This document shows positions 11,277 through 19,986 of a stretch of 64,000 bases of DNA, one piece after another; position 1 is the first letter of the stretch; each line of letters begins with the position of its first letter. Source of the DNA: Litorivita pollutaquae (lineage in GTDB: Bacteria > Pseudomonadota > Alphaproteobacteria > Rhodobacterales > Rhodobacteraceae); assembly GCF_003205515.1 (NCBI RefSeq), contig NZ_KZ826482.1, positions 248,001-312,000 of the forward strand, in the 5' to 3' direction. A program made the position numbers and the translations under genes. A model generated the notes under the pieces. That model ran no database searches. It was not told the origin of the DNA and saw only the letters and a list, made by a program, of their open reading frames with translations.

Positions 11277-11555
11277 TTAAAGTTGTCGATATTTTTGCAC
11301 CTGTGTGGCTTTGAGCGCTTCTTCGCCGTGTTCTGTAACAGCTGAAAGCCATTCACGGAATTCATCTTTGGACAATCCGTAGCGCGCCATCGCCTCGTCT
11401 TGTGAAATTAAACCATAAACAACGCCGCGCACAACGGCTGCTTTGCGTGATGCGACCCATCGGCGCGTCGAATCAGGCGGTAAATCAGCCCGTGTCATCA
11501 CGGTTCCGTCGCTCAGCGTCACGGCTCTTGGCCCATCTACTTTCTTGAGATACAT
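11277..11555 (-). CDS. sciP: CtrA inhibitor SciP (DUF1153)
   Basis: A 92-residue helix-turn-helix protein. The core ALPPDSTRRWVASRKAAVV-type segment (here LPPDSTRRWVASRKAAVVRG) and the following DEAMARYGLSKDEFREWL match SciP/DUF1153. In Caulobacter SciP binds CtrA at promoters and blocks activation without preventing DNA binding. An AAGGGTG ribosome site precedes the ATG by 7 bases. The gene lies 100 bases upstream of ctrA on the same strand, an arrangement I recall as common in Rhodobacterales. Confidence 0.92.
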   Translation of the reverse strand: MYLKKVDGPRAVTLSDGTVMTRADLPPDSTRRWVASRKAAVVRGVVYGLISQDEAMARYGLSKDEFREWLSAVTEHGEEALKATQVQKYRQL

Positions 11556-11765
11556 GGCGGTACACCCTTATTGCATACCATGGTCTAGCCCCATGCTGAT
11601 TAATGAGCTATGAAACGCGGCCTTGTGAGTAGTTCACATTTTCCTATATTCCCTCATATATCGGCGACAGATTGCGGCAATACCTGTTATGCCCCGCCCT
11701 GCCGCCACTGTGTAAACGCCCCGCGCCGCCGCATTATCACCCATTGCCCGATCCGGAGACCTCTT

Positions 11766-12911
11766 ATGTCGCTTGATGACACCCCTGTTTTGAACTCGCT
11801 CGGCTTTGCCAAACCACCCGCGCAAACCCGCGTGGTTGTGGCCATGTCCGGCGGCGTCGACAGCTCTGTCGTCGCGGCGATGTTGGCCGAGGAAGGTTAT
11901 GATGTGGTCGGCGTTACCTTGCAGCTATACGATCATGGTGCGGCCCTGGCCAAGAAAGGCGCCTGTTGCGCCGGCGTCGATATCCATGATGCGCGCCGCG
12001 TGGCCGAAGAAATGGGCTTTCCGCATTACGTTCTGGATTACGAGAACATCTTCCAAGACGCGGTGATCGATGAATTTGCCGACAGCTACCTTGCCGGTGC
12101 AACGCCGGTGCCGTGCATCCGGTGCAACGAGCGGGTGAAATTCAAAGACCTGCTCGAAACCGCCAAGGATCTGGATGCCGATTGCATGGCCACGGGGCAT
12201 TACATCCAACGGGTGATGGGCGATGCAGGACCGCAATTGCATTCCGCCGCCGATGCCAACCGCGATCAAAGCTATTTCCTGTTCTCGACCACGGCGGAGC
12301 AATTGGACTACCTGCGTTTCCCGCTTGGCCATTTGCCCTCCAAAGACGCCACCCGCGCCTTGGCGGCGAAATACGGGTTGGCGGTCGCGGATAAACCCGA
12401 CAGTCAGGATATCTGTTTTGTGCCCAACGGCAACTATGCCTCGGTGATCGAAAAACTGCGCCCCGGCGCGGCGGAGGCCGGCGAGATTGTCGATACTGAG
12501 GGCAAGGTTCTGGGCACGCATAATGGCGTTATTCACTATACCATTGGCCAACGGCGTGGGCTTGGCATCGGCGGCTTGGCCGATCCGCTCTATGTGGTGC
12601 GCCTCGATGTGGACAAAAAGCACGTCATCGTCGGGCCGAAAGAATTGCTCTCGACCCGCACCATTCCGGTGCGCGAAATCAATTGGATCGGCGACGGCAA
12701 GTTGACCGATGTGGCAGAGCGCGAAATCACCGTGCGGGTGCGCTCGACCCGTCCGCCGCGCCCTGCGATCCTGCGCCCGATTTCCGAAACCGAAGCAGAG
12801 GTGGAATTGCTCACCCCCGAAGAAGGCGTCTCGCCGGGGCAGGCATGTGTGTTCTACGATCCCGAAAGCCCGCGCATCTTTGGCGGCGGATGGATTTGGC
12901 GCGGCTATTGA
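11766..12911 (+). CDS. mnmA: tRNA-specific 2-thiouridylase MnmA
   Basis: Inserts sulfur at position 2 of the wobble uridine in tRNA(Lys), tRNA(Glu) and tRNA(Gln). The P-loop [15 protein letters not shown] binds ATP. The catalytic cysteines are in [14 protein letters not shown] and in [11 protein letters not shown]. The 381-residue length fits. The start at 11766 follows GGAGA by 7 bases; the longer open frame from 11610 has no family resemblance. It is convergent with lpxB. Confidence 0.95.
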   Translation: MSLDDTPVLNSLGFAKPPAQTRVVVAMSGGVDSSVVAAMLAEEGYDVVGVTLQLYDHGAALAKKGACCAGVDIHDARRVAEEMGFPHYVLDYENIFQDAVIDEFADSYLAGATPVPCIRCNERVKFKDLLETAKDLDADCMATGHYIQRVMGDAGPQLHSAADANRDQSYFLFSTTAEQLDYLRFPLGHLPSKDATRALAAKYGLAVADKPDSQDICFVPNGNYASVIEKLRPGAAEAGEIVDTEGKVLGTHNGVIHYTIGQRRGLGIGGLADPLYVVRLDVDKKHVIVGPKELLSTRTIPVREINWIGDGKLTDVAEREITVRVRSTRPPRPAILRPISETEAEVELLTPEEGVSPGQACVFYDPESPRIFGGGWIWRGY

Positions 12912-12925
12912 GCCACAGGTTCAAG

Positions 12926-12948
12926 CGCCGCGCGACCTATGCGCGGCG
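12926..12948. terminator. Possible bidirectional terminator between mnmA and lpxB
   Basis: A perfect 8-bp GC-rich stem (CGCCGCGC and GCGCGGCG) with a 7-base loop lies between the convergent stops. No T-run follows on either side, so any termination would be weak or Rho-assisted. Confidence 0.35.
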
Positions 12949-12955
12949 ATCCGGT

Positions 12956-14113
12956 TTAGTGACCCAATCCGCGTAAAACCGCCCGCGCGGCGCGCTCTCC
13001 CGGTGCCATGCCGCCCTTGCCCAGACGTTCCATCGTTAGGGCCATCGCTGCGCGTTGCGCATCCGGCGCGGCGAGCACATCAAGCACCCCCGCCGCAATC
13101 GCATCGGGTTTGCACGCCTTGCCGATGAATTCGGGGATAACCCGCGTTTCGGACACGAGGCTGACCAACGTCACGGTGTCCACCTTGAGCATCCGGCTGA
13201 TGATGACCCGGCTGAGCCAGCTCATGTCGTAGGCGATGACCATCGGCGTATCGGCCGCCGCCAATTCCAACGACACGGTACCCGACGCCGCAAGCGCCAT
13301 ATCGGCGGCCTTAAACGCCGCGCGCTTGAGCGTGCCATACTCCTCTGGCGTCATGCCCGTCGGGTCCAAGATCACCGTATCGACCGGCCAATCGCATACT
13401 GCTGCGCGCACGGCTTCGGTAACATTGTCCGTGGTCGGCACCACGATCCGCATATCCGGATGCGCCGCCATCACCGGCCCGAGCGCCGCGCCAAACACCG
13501 GCGCCAAACGCCCCACTTCGCCGCGCCGCGATCCGGGCAGGACAAGCATCATCGGCGCATCACCAATACCGTGATCGGCGCGAAATGCCTTTGCCGCAAT
13601 CGTATCGGCCGCGGGTTCCGCGACAACCGGATGACCGACAAAATCGCATTCCATCCCCGCCTCGGTCATATAAGGCGGCTCGAAAGGGAACAGCGCCAAA
13701 ACATGGTCGATCACTTGGGCCATCTTCGCCGCCCGGCCCGCGCGCCACGCCCAAACCGTCGGCGCAACATAATGCACGGTGCGAATATCCGATTTGGCCT
13801 TGACCCGCCGCGCCACACGCAAGGAGAAATCGGGGCTATCAATGGTGATCAACACGTCCGGTTTGGCGGCCACCACCGCTTCGGCGGTCTCGTTGATCCG
13901 CCGCATGAGATGGCGATATTTCGGCAGGATCTCTGCAATACCCATGACCGATAATTCATCCATCGGAAACCGGCTTTGCAGGCCATTACTCTCCATCAAC
14001 GGTCCGCCAACGCCTTGAAATTGGACGTCGTTTTGCAAGGATTTCATCCCCTGCATCAATGCTGCGCCCAATTTATCGCCCGAAGCCTCGCCCGCGATGA
14101 TGAACACCTTCAT
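12956..14113 (-). CDS. lpxB: Lipid-A-disaccharide synthase
   Basis: Condenses UDP-diacylglucosamine with lipid X to give the lipid A disaccharide at the inner membrane. The start MKVFIIAGEASGDKLGA is the typical N-terminus, and VLPGSRRGEV and ASGTVSLELAAADTPMVIAYDMSWL are GT-B hallmarks. The ATG overlaps the stop of lpxI by ATGA, so the two are translationally coupled. At 385 residues it is of normal size. It is the last gene of the bamA-lpxB block. Confidence 0.96.
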   Translation of the reverse strand: MKVFIIAGEASGDKLGAALMQGMKSLQNDVQFQGVGGPLMESNGLQSRFPMDELSVMGIAEILPKYRHLMRRINETAEAVVAAKPDVLITIDSPDFSLRVARRVKAKSDIRTVHYVAPTVWAWRAGRAAKMAQVIDHVLALFPFEPPYMTEAGMECDFVGHPVVAEPAADTIAAKAFRADHGIGDAPMMLVLPGSRRGEVGRLAPVFGAALGPVMAAHPDMRIVVPTTDNVTEAVRAAVCDWPVDTVILDPTGMTPEEYGTLKRAAFKAADMALAASGTVSLELAAADTPMVIAYDMSWLSRVIISRMLKVDTVTLVSLVSETRVIPEFIGKACKPDAIAAGVLDVLAAPDAQRAAMALTMERLGKGGMAPGERAARAVLRGLGH

Positions 14114-15036
14114 GCGGTGTCCTCGCTCTGTGGATCCCGAATCCATAAGAACATATTCATCGCGTCCAAAATCGCCACCACACGCGGCAGGTCCAGCACC
14201 ATTACACCGCCCGCCTCAATGATGATTCCGTCGAACCCGCCCTCGGCGGCATGCATTGCCGTTGCAGGGCCAATCGTCGGCAGATCTGCCCGGCGGTCCT
14301 GATCCGGTTTTGGCGCTTTGAACAACACTGCACCCGGCGCCGCTTTGGGCGCTTGCCGTGCGTCTTGCGCCTCCCGGATCCAAGCTGTCACCGTCTCCGC
14401 CAACCACTCCACAGCCGCACTCAGGGGATCGCCATCCCCGTATGGAGCTTCATATACCTCGTGAAACTGGGCCAACATCGCATCGGTGCCGGCATCATCT
14501 TCGCGGGCCAAAACCACACCATCGCGGATCACACAGGCTTGTCCGACATCGGCGGCACCCATTTCGGCGATGATCTGCTGCCCGAGAATGGCGTCGCGGC
14601 GATGACGCGGTTGGGGCTGCGCCTTGGTCGGCACGCCGGCCGGTTGCGTCAGATCCGCAACCAATTCATTCGCAGCACGTATGGTAAATCCGGTTTGCTC
14701 GAAAATCTGCATCACAACCCGCAAAGCGCCATCATCGCCCTTGGCCAATGCGTGCTGAAACAGCGGCGCCAACGGCAGGGTCTCTCGGTCAAGCGCCGCA
14801 GGATCAATCTCCGGGCGATCAATCGCACCGCAGAGGCAAACATCGGTCACGCCCTCCTTGCCCAAGCGCAACAAAAGCGATCCCAGATGTTCGATGCGAA
14901 AGGTCAGATCCGGCGTCACGCCCGCAGGCAGGTTTCCCATAAGCGCACATACAAAGGGCCGGGCGGCGCCCGCGTTCACCTGTGCCTCAACGATCTGCGC
15001 CGGAAGGGTCCCGCGCCCTGCGATCAGAGCCAGCAT
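14110..15036 (-). CDS. lpxI: UDP-2,3-diacylglucosamine diphosphatase LpxI
   Basis: Hydrolyses UDP-diacylglucosamine to lipid X in lipid A synthesis, using the alphaproteobacterial enzyme in place of LpxH. The N-terminus MLALIAGRGTLP and the C-terminal segment GGFDGIIIEAGGVMVLD are characteristic of DUF1009. It is encoded between lpxA and lpxB, overlapping lpxB by 4 bases and starting 8 bases after lpxA. Confidence 0.94.
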   Translation of the reverse strand: MLALIAGRGTLPAQIVEAQVNAGAARPFVCALMGNLPAGVTPDLTFRIEHLGSLLLRLGKEGVTDVCLCGAIDRPEIDPAALDRETLPLAPLFQHALAKGDDGALRVVMQIFEQTGFTIRAANELVADLTQPAGVPTKAQPQPRHRRDAILGQQIIAEMGAADVGQACVIRDGVVLAREDDAGTDAMLAQFHEVYEAPYGDGDPLSAAVEWLAETVTAWIREAQDARQAPKAAPGAVLFKAPKPDQDRRADLPTIGPATAMHAAEGGFDGIIIEAGGVMVLDLPRVVAILDAMNMFLWIRDPQSEDTA

Positions 15037-15044
15037 CTGCGCAT

Positions 15045-15845
15045 CTACCGCGGCGTCAGGAAGGAGCGATCACTCGTTCCAGTAATGAAATCAACGATTT
15101 GGCGCACATATGTGCTTTCGGTTTCATCGCCCAAACGCCGCGCACGGGTTTGAAAGGTGCCTTCGCCTTGCGCCAACATTTGAAACGCCGCGCGCAGGGC
15201 GGTGATATCGCTACGTGGCACGCCGCGGCGTTTCAAACCGACCAAATTCAACCCGTCCAATTCACCGCGCGGTGCTTGAACCAAACCGTAAGGAATGACG
15301 TCATTGGTCACCATGGTGACCGCGCCAATGATTGCGCCTTGGCCGATGCGCACCCATTGATGCACCCCGACCAAACCGCCGATGATCACGTCATCTTCGA
15401 TCACACAATGCCCGGCCAAAGCCGCGCTATTGACCACGACCACACGGTTGCCGACCTGTACGTCATGGGCGACATGGCTGCCCGCCATAAACAGACCGTC
15501 ATCACCCACACGGGTGACACCACCGCCGCCTTCGGTGCCGGCATTCATCGTCACATGTTCACGGATGCGGTTGCGCGCGCCGATCTCAAGGCGTGATTTT
15601 TCGCCCTTGAATTTAAGATCTTGCGGAATTTCGCCAATACACGCGAAAGAGAAAATCACCGTCTCTTCGCCCACCACCGTATCGCCGGTGACGACAACAT
15701 GGCTTTTGAGCTCCACGCCATCGCGCAACACCACCTCAGGGCCGATATGACAAAACGGGCCGATGCGCACGCCCTGCCCGATTTGCGCGCCTGTCTCGAT
15801 GACGGCGCTCGGGTGGATTTCGGTTTCGGATGTCGTCGCGGCCAT
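15045..15845 (-). CDS. lpxA: UDP-N-acetylglucosamine acyltransferase
   Basis: First enzyme of lipid A synthesis, adding a 3-hydroxyacyl chain to UDP-GlcNAc. The sequence shows the imperfect hexapeptide repeats of a left-handed beta helix (IGQGVRIGPFCHIGP, IGARNRIREHVTM, IEDDVIIGGLVGVHQ). The catalytic histidine is in SHVAHD. The ATG at 15845 is preferred because AGGAG lies 8 bases upstream; a GTG at 15854 would overlap the fabZ stop. Confidence 0.96.
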   Translation of the reverse strand: MAATTSETEIHPSAVIETGAQIGQGVRIGPFCHIGPEVVLRDGVELKSHVVVTGDTVVGEETVIFSFACIGEIPQDLKFKGEKSRLEIGARNRIREHVTMNAGTEGGGGVTRVGDDGLFMAGSHVAHDVQVGNRVVVVNSAALAGHCVIEDDVIIGGLVGVHQWVRIGQGAIIGAVTMVTNDVIPYGLVQAPRGELDGLNLVGLKRRGVPRSDITALRAAFQMLAQGEGTFQTRARRLGDETESTYVRQIVDFITGTSDRSFLTPR

Positions 15846-15850
15846 CTGGC

Positions 15851-16312
15851 TCACTCCTTTGGCAGGTCCATCATCGCGGTAAATTCGACTTCGCAGGCCA
15901 TTTCGCCATCAACCGATCCCACGCCGCCGAATTTCCAAACCTTGGCCCCCGGTTTGCCGCGCAGTGTTTCAAGCTTCATTTCAACCACGTCACCGGGCAC
16001 CACCTTGCGGCGGAATTTGCATTTGTCGATGGCCATGAAATACACCAGCATATTCTTGTCTGCCATCTCAAGCGCCACGCCAACCATCACCGCCGCCGTT
16101 TGCGCCATCGCCTCAACGATCGTCACGCCGGGCATGATCGGATTTCCCGGGAAGTGACCTTGAAAATGCGGCTCGTTCATTGTGACATTCTTGATGCCTG
16201 TCGCGGATTTATACCCATCGATGTCGACGACTTTATCCACCAATAGAAACGGATAGCGATGCGGAATGATCTGTTGGATCAACTGGATATCTGCGGTTTT
16301 CAGATCGCTCAT
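15851..16312 (-). CDS. fabZ: 3-hydroxyacyl-ACP dehydratase FabZ
   Basis: Dehydrates 3-hydroxyacyl-ACP in fatty acid elongation. It has the hot-dog fold signatures [12 protein letters not shown] and [20 protein letters not shown], with the catalytic His and Glu. It is 153 residues long. It sits between ompH and lpxA, where many bacteria also carry lpxD; here lpxD is absent. FabZ and LpxA compete for or share the hydroxyacyl-ACP pool. Confidence 0.96.
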   Translation of the reverse strand: MSDLKTADIQLIQQIIPHRYPFLLVDKVVDIDGYKSATGIKNVTMNEPHFQGHFPGNPIMPGVTIVEAMAQTAAVMVGVALEMADKNMLVYFMAIDKCKFRRKVVPGDVVEMKLETLRGKPGAKVWKFGGVGSVDGEMACEVEFTAMMDLPKE

Positions 16313-16430
16313 GACATGTCCTTTCGCGACGCGCGCACTGGCCTGCGGCCCTCTATTGGCCCCGTTTTGACCGGCCCGATTGGCGCGGCCCGCCCTGAGT
16401 AACAACTCCCCCGCCGGGCGGCAAGACGCG

Positions 16431-17144
16431 TCACTCCTCCGATGGCGGTTGCGCCACATCTTGCGCCGGTTCGGGTGCGGAGGGCGTCAGCGCCGCCTTC
16501 CCGTCCTGGTCATTGTCTTCAGCGTTATTTTTTTGGGAGTCTTGGGGCGTGTCTGCCCCCCCTTCCAATGCGCCGCCCGTGCCAATCGCCGCATCGACCC
16601 GTTCAATCGCCAGAGCAGTGACATCAACACGATCAAGCATTTTGAGCACATAGCGCCGCTCGATCAACACGCCGGCGCCGATTTCCTGCATCAGGTCGGT
16701 CAAAACCGGATCTGCGGCCCGCAAAAACAACCTTTGCGCGGCCTCGTTGTCCTGCCCCAACGCCGCAACCTTGACGTCTTGCTCGCGGCGGATGCGTTGC
16801 ACTTTTTCGTCGAACTGATCCGCCAGAGCGCGAAAATCTGCCGGAGCCAAACCAGCGCGATCTTCGGTTAACTTGCGTTCTTCCTCGACAAGCGCGGCTT
16901 CGATACTGCGATTTTCAGCCATGAGCGCGGCGCGACGGGTTTCAAAATCCCGCGCGACCCGGCCACCAAAGGCCGACTCCAAAAACAAGCGATCCAGATC
17001 AATCACCGCGACAGAGTTTTGCAACGTTTCGTCCGGATGGCCGATGCTAAATCCCGCACCGCCCAATCCTTGCGCCCGAACCACCGGCGCAGGCACCGCA
17101 GCCAGCGCTGCCGCGATTATCAGAAAGGACGCCCGCTGCCACAT
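16431..17144 (-). CDS. Periplasmic chaperone OmpH/Skp family
   Basis: The protein begins with a signal peptide of about 25 residues ([17 protein letters not shown] to VRAQ). It has the conserved [24 protein letters not shown] segment (shown in part) and a long charged coiled coil (about 80-170) that forms the tentacles of Skp. Such proteins carry unfolded outer-membrane proteins to BamA. The C-terminal 50 residues are acidic and proline-rich, an extension beyond classical Skp. The start at 17144 lies 4 bases after the bamA stop, so it is translated from the bamA message. Confidence 0.88.
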   Translation of the reverse strand: MWQRASFLIIAAALAAVPAPVVRAQGLGGAGFSIGHPDETLQNSVAVIDLDRLFLESAFGGRVARDFETRRAALMAENRSIEAALVEEERKLTEDRAGLAPADFRALADQFDEKVQRIRREQDVKVAALGQDNEAAQRLFLRAADPVLTDLMQEIGAGVLIERRYVLKMLDRVDVTALAIERVDAAIGTGGALEGGADTPQDSQKNNAEDNDQDGKAALTPSAPEPAQDVAQPPSEE

Positions 17145-17148
17145 CGGC

Positions 17149-19509
17149 TTAGAACGCGGTCGAAATCGACAGATCGAAGGTTTGCTCTTTGTCGTAGGCT
17201 TCTTTTTCCAACGCATGGGTCCAGTTAAAGCGCAACGGCCCAACCGGCGTTGTCCAGAACAACGACAGACCAATAACCTGACGCGCCGATCCGCTTTCAT
17301 AGAGGACATCTGTCGTCCCGGCCGTGGTGGAGGAATTCAGCCCCCATACCGAACCGATGTCATAGAAGGCACCGCCGCGCATGCCGTATTCTTCGGGGAT
17401 GCCCAGAGGGAATTCAGCTTCGAACCGTGCCACGGCAAACATATTCCCGCCCAAGGCATCGTCGACCCCGGCACCGTCATATTGACGCGGACCAATACCA
17501 TCGGGATCAAACCCGCGCATGATCGCACCGCCAAAACCGAAACGGTCGGTCACTCGGCTGGCATCGGATCCAGAAAAGCTCAAGGCGCCACCTTCGATCG
17601 ACGCGCGCAATGTCACTTCGTCGTTGAAGACAGTGGTTTGCGCCACGGCCTTGGCTGTGGACCGGATAAATTGCACATCACCGCCCAGACCGGCCAATTC
17701 CTGACCGAAGACAAAGGAAACCCCGGCATTCGGGTTCAACCCGCGACGGCGGCTCTCGTAGGAATACTGATAGCCGATACCGCTGGAGATCAGGCCGCCT
17801 TGATCCGCTTCAGCCCGCAAGATCGATCCCAGATTAGAGGTCGCATCATAGCTCATATCGGTCGATTTGGCGAAATAATGCATCCGCAGGCTGCCCATCT
17901 CGCTGACCGGGAATGTAATGCCGGTTTGAAAACTCCCGATTTCGGTATCATACAGCGCGTATTGATTGTCCGTACTGGAAAGACCGGCGGAAATATCAAA
18001 CCGCAAATCCCGGCCCAAAAATGCCGGTTCCGCGAAGGAGAAGCTGTAATCGGTATCCGCATCAGTGCCCGCGACGGTAAAGCCAAGCTGCTGCCCACGC
18101 CCCAAGAAGTTGCTTTCTTTAAAGCTTACCACAAGCCCAAGGCCGCCATTGGTGCTATAGGTGCCGCCAAAGGACAGCGAGCCGGTGGTTTTCTCCTCGA
18201 CGTTCACATCGACCACGACTTTATCGGGGCTGGACCCCTCGCGGGCGTTCACATCGGCATTGGCGAAATACCCCAAGCTGCGGACCCGCTCGGCGCTTTC
18301 ACGAATTTCACGCGGATTGAAGGGATCGCCCTCGACGATACGGAATTGGCGGCGGACCACTTGATCCAATGTCGTGGCGTTGCCTTCGATATCGATCCGT
18401 TCGACAAAAACCCGCGGGCCTTTGGACAGGACAAATTCGATATCCAATGTCAGATCGCGTTCGTTGCGGGTCACGCGCGGTTCGATGCGCATGAAATCAA
18501 TGCCCTTTTGCACCGCGAGCCGTTCCATCCGCACAATCGAATTTTCGATATCCACCGGCGAATACACCTGCCCGGTTTTAATCTTCAAAATCGCGTCGAA
18601 ATCATCCGCGTCTGCATCGCTCATTTCCGATACGGTGGTGATCTCGCCAAGACGGAATTGTTGTCCCTCTTGCACATTGAATGTCACGAAATAGCCGTCA
18701 CGTTCGCGCGCCAGCTCGGCATTCACCGAGGTCGTGCGAAAATCAACATAACCGCGCGACAGATAAAAATCGCGCAAAACCTGTTTATCAAACTCGATCC
18801 GGTCTTCGACCACCGTGTCCCGTTTGATCAAAAGCCGCAACAGACCGGCTTGCTTGGTGCTCAGCACACGGCGCAGGCGGCTGTCGGAAAAGGCGCGGTT
18901 TCCGACAAAACCAAGACGCGAAATTTCGGTCACGCCACCTTCGAAGATTTCAAACACCAAATCGACACGGTTGTCGCTGCGGCGGATGATACGCGGGGTC
19001 ACGCGGGCCGACACACGGCCCTCATTGGCATAGGCTTCGCTCAGCGCGGCGGTATCGCGTTCGGCGGTGGTAGGGCTGAACACAAGGCGCGAACGCGATT
19101 GAATCACCTGCTCGAGAACCTCATCCTTGATCCGGCGATTGCCCTCAAAGCTGATGCGGTTGATCGTCGGATATTCTTTCACCGCGATATTCAACGTATT
19201 GCCGCGCGGCGAAATCTCGACGCTTTCAAATAATCCCGAACCCAAAATCCGTTGATAAGCGGCGTTCAACTCACCAGCAGAGATGGTTTGCCCCTTGCCG
19301 ATTCCTGCATAGGACAGGATCGTGCTGGCATCCACGCGTTGATTGCCATCGATCGAAACGTTGGAAAACCTGTAGCTTTGCGCATAGGCGGCCTGCGGCG
19401 CAATGCCCGAAGCTGTTGCAATCGTTAGGAAAGCTGCCGTGCTCAAAAGCCGGAGTGTTGCATTTTGCCCGACGGGTTTTTGACGCCCGTTCTCAATATT
19501 ATTGGTCAT
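17149..19509 (-). CDS. bamA: Outer membrane protein assembly factor BamA
   Basis: The essential outer-membrane insertase of 786 residues. A signal peptide ends around AQAAYA (residue 43). Five POTRA repeats follow (about 45-420), then a beta-barrel ending in phenylalanine (DLSISTAF), the outer-membrane signature. The loop-6 motif is MRGFDPDGIGPR, equivalent to VRGF/Y. It is the first gene after a terminator and a predicted promoter (19551-19579) and leads ompH, fabZ and the lpx genes. Confidence 0.97.
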   Translation of the reverse strand: MTNNIENGRQKPVGQNATLRLLSTAAFLTIATASGIAPQAAYAQSYRFSNVSIDGNQRVDASTILSYAGIGKGQTISAGELNAAYQRILGSGLFESVEISPRGNTLNIAVKEYPTINRISFEGNRRIKDEVLEQVIQSRSRLVFSPTTAERDTAALSEAYANEGRVSARVTPRIIRRSDNRVDLVFEIFEGGVTEISRLGFVGNRAFSDSRLRRVLSTKQAGLLRLLIKRDTVVEDRIEFDKQVLRDFYLSRGYVDFRTTSVNAELARERDGYFVTFNVQEGQQFRLGEITTVSEMSDADADDFDAILKIKTGQVYSPVDIENSIVRMERLAVQKGIDFMRIEPRVTRNERDLTLDIEFVLSKGPRVFVERIDIEGNATTLDQVVRRQFRIVEGDPFNPREIRESAERVRSLGYFANADVNAREGSSPDKVVVDVNVEEKTTGSLSFGGTYSTNGGLGLVVSFKESNFLGRGQQLGFTVAGTDADTDYSFSFAEPAFLGRDLRFDISAGLSSTDNQYALYDTEIGSFQTGITFPVSEMGSLRMHYFAKSTDMSYDATSNLGSILRAEADQGGLISSGIGYQYSYESRRRGLNPNAGVSFVFGQELAGLGGDVQFIRSTAKAVAQTTVFNDEVTLRASIEGGALSFSGSDASRVTDRFGFGGAIMRGFDPDGIGPRQYDGAGVDDALGGNMFAVARFEAEFPLGIPEEYGMRGGAFYDIGSVWGLNSSTTAGTTDVLYESGSARQVIGLSLFWTTPVGPLRFNWTHALEKEAYDKEQTFDLSISTAF

Positions 19510-19550
19510 GTGTCAACCCAGTCTGACGTGCCATTTTGCACCTTGCTATC

Positions 19551-19579
19551 CCTATAGCACAGCCTTGTCAAAACCGCAA
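19551..19579 (-). promoter_or_regulatory. Predicted promoter of bamA
   Basis: On the minus strand TTGCGG (19574-19579) and TATAGG (19551-19556) are 17 bases apart. A TTGACA also lies within the spacer but has no good -10 at the right distance. The start would be near 19544, giving a leader of about 35 bases. Confidence 0.5.
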
Positions 19580-19587
19580 AATAGAGT

Positions 19588-19604
19588 GGCGCCCAATGGG
19601 CGCC
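19588..19604 (-). terminator. Hairpin between the rseP and bamA units
   Basis: A perfect 7-bp stem, GGCGCCC and GGGCGCC, with a 3-base loop is followed on the minus strand by ACTCTATTTT. It lies just before the predicted bamA promoter and probably ends or attenuates transcription from rseP. Confidence 0.5.
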
Positions 19605-19679
19605 TCACAAGGGGTTGGGTTCATTACAATTTGTGGCACACAGGCATCATGCCGAAGGGAAAAACGCCCCGCGCCGGCG

Positions 19680-19814
19680 TCAGTTCACGCCGATCGAGCC
19701 GACAAACGCACCGGCCATCAACGCCACCACAATGGTCGCGATATAAAGAATCCGGTCCCAATTGATCGAGAACAACAGGCTCAGCCCGCGATACCCTTGC
19801 GTAATGGTTTGCAT
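19680..19814 (-). CDS. 44-residue membrane microprotein between rseP and bamA
   Basis: It begins MQTITQGYRGLSLLFSINWD and continues into one hydrophobic helix of about 20 residues (ILYIATIVVALMAGAFVGS). AAGGGG lies 8 bases before the ATG. The frame is open further upstream, but only this part looks protein-like. I recall similar unnamed short proteins in Rhodobacterales. It sits downstream of rseP on the same strand, so a link to envelope stress or outer-membrane assembly is possible but unproven. Confidence 0.6.
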   Translation of the reverse strand: MQTITQGYRGLSLLFSINWDRILYIATIVVALMAGAFVGSIGVN

Positions 19815-19986
19815 CTCAACAGCCCCTTGGCGCTTTGACAGGTCTGCGGCGCATCTGCCGCCAATGCGCGATAAATCGCACGTCATTATGCCGCGATCAG
19901 GGCGCAAATACGGCAAAAGCATGGCGGCGCGCAGGTTGCCCCGCACGCCGCGATTGAATTTATTGGCTTATTTAAGCCCGAGCGCC

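Noticed and set aside
16873-19233. A 786-codon plus-strand open frame opposite bamA
   Set aside because: It is antisense to bamA, whose barrel, POTRA and terminal Phe features are unmistakable. The translated sequence is His/Arg/Ile-rich without any domain, as expected from GC-skewed antisense frames.
19561-19579. TTGACA as the -35 of bamA
   Set aside because: It is a perfect hexamer, but the base sequence 16-18 bases downstream is TAGCAA-like. The overlapping TTGCGG-17-TATAGG pair fits better.
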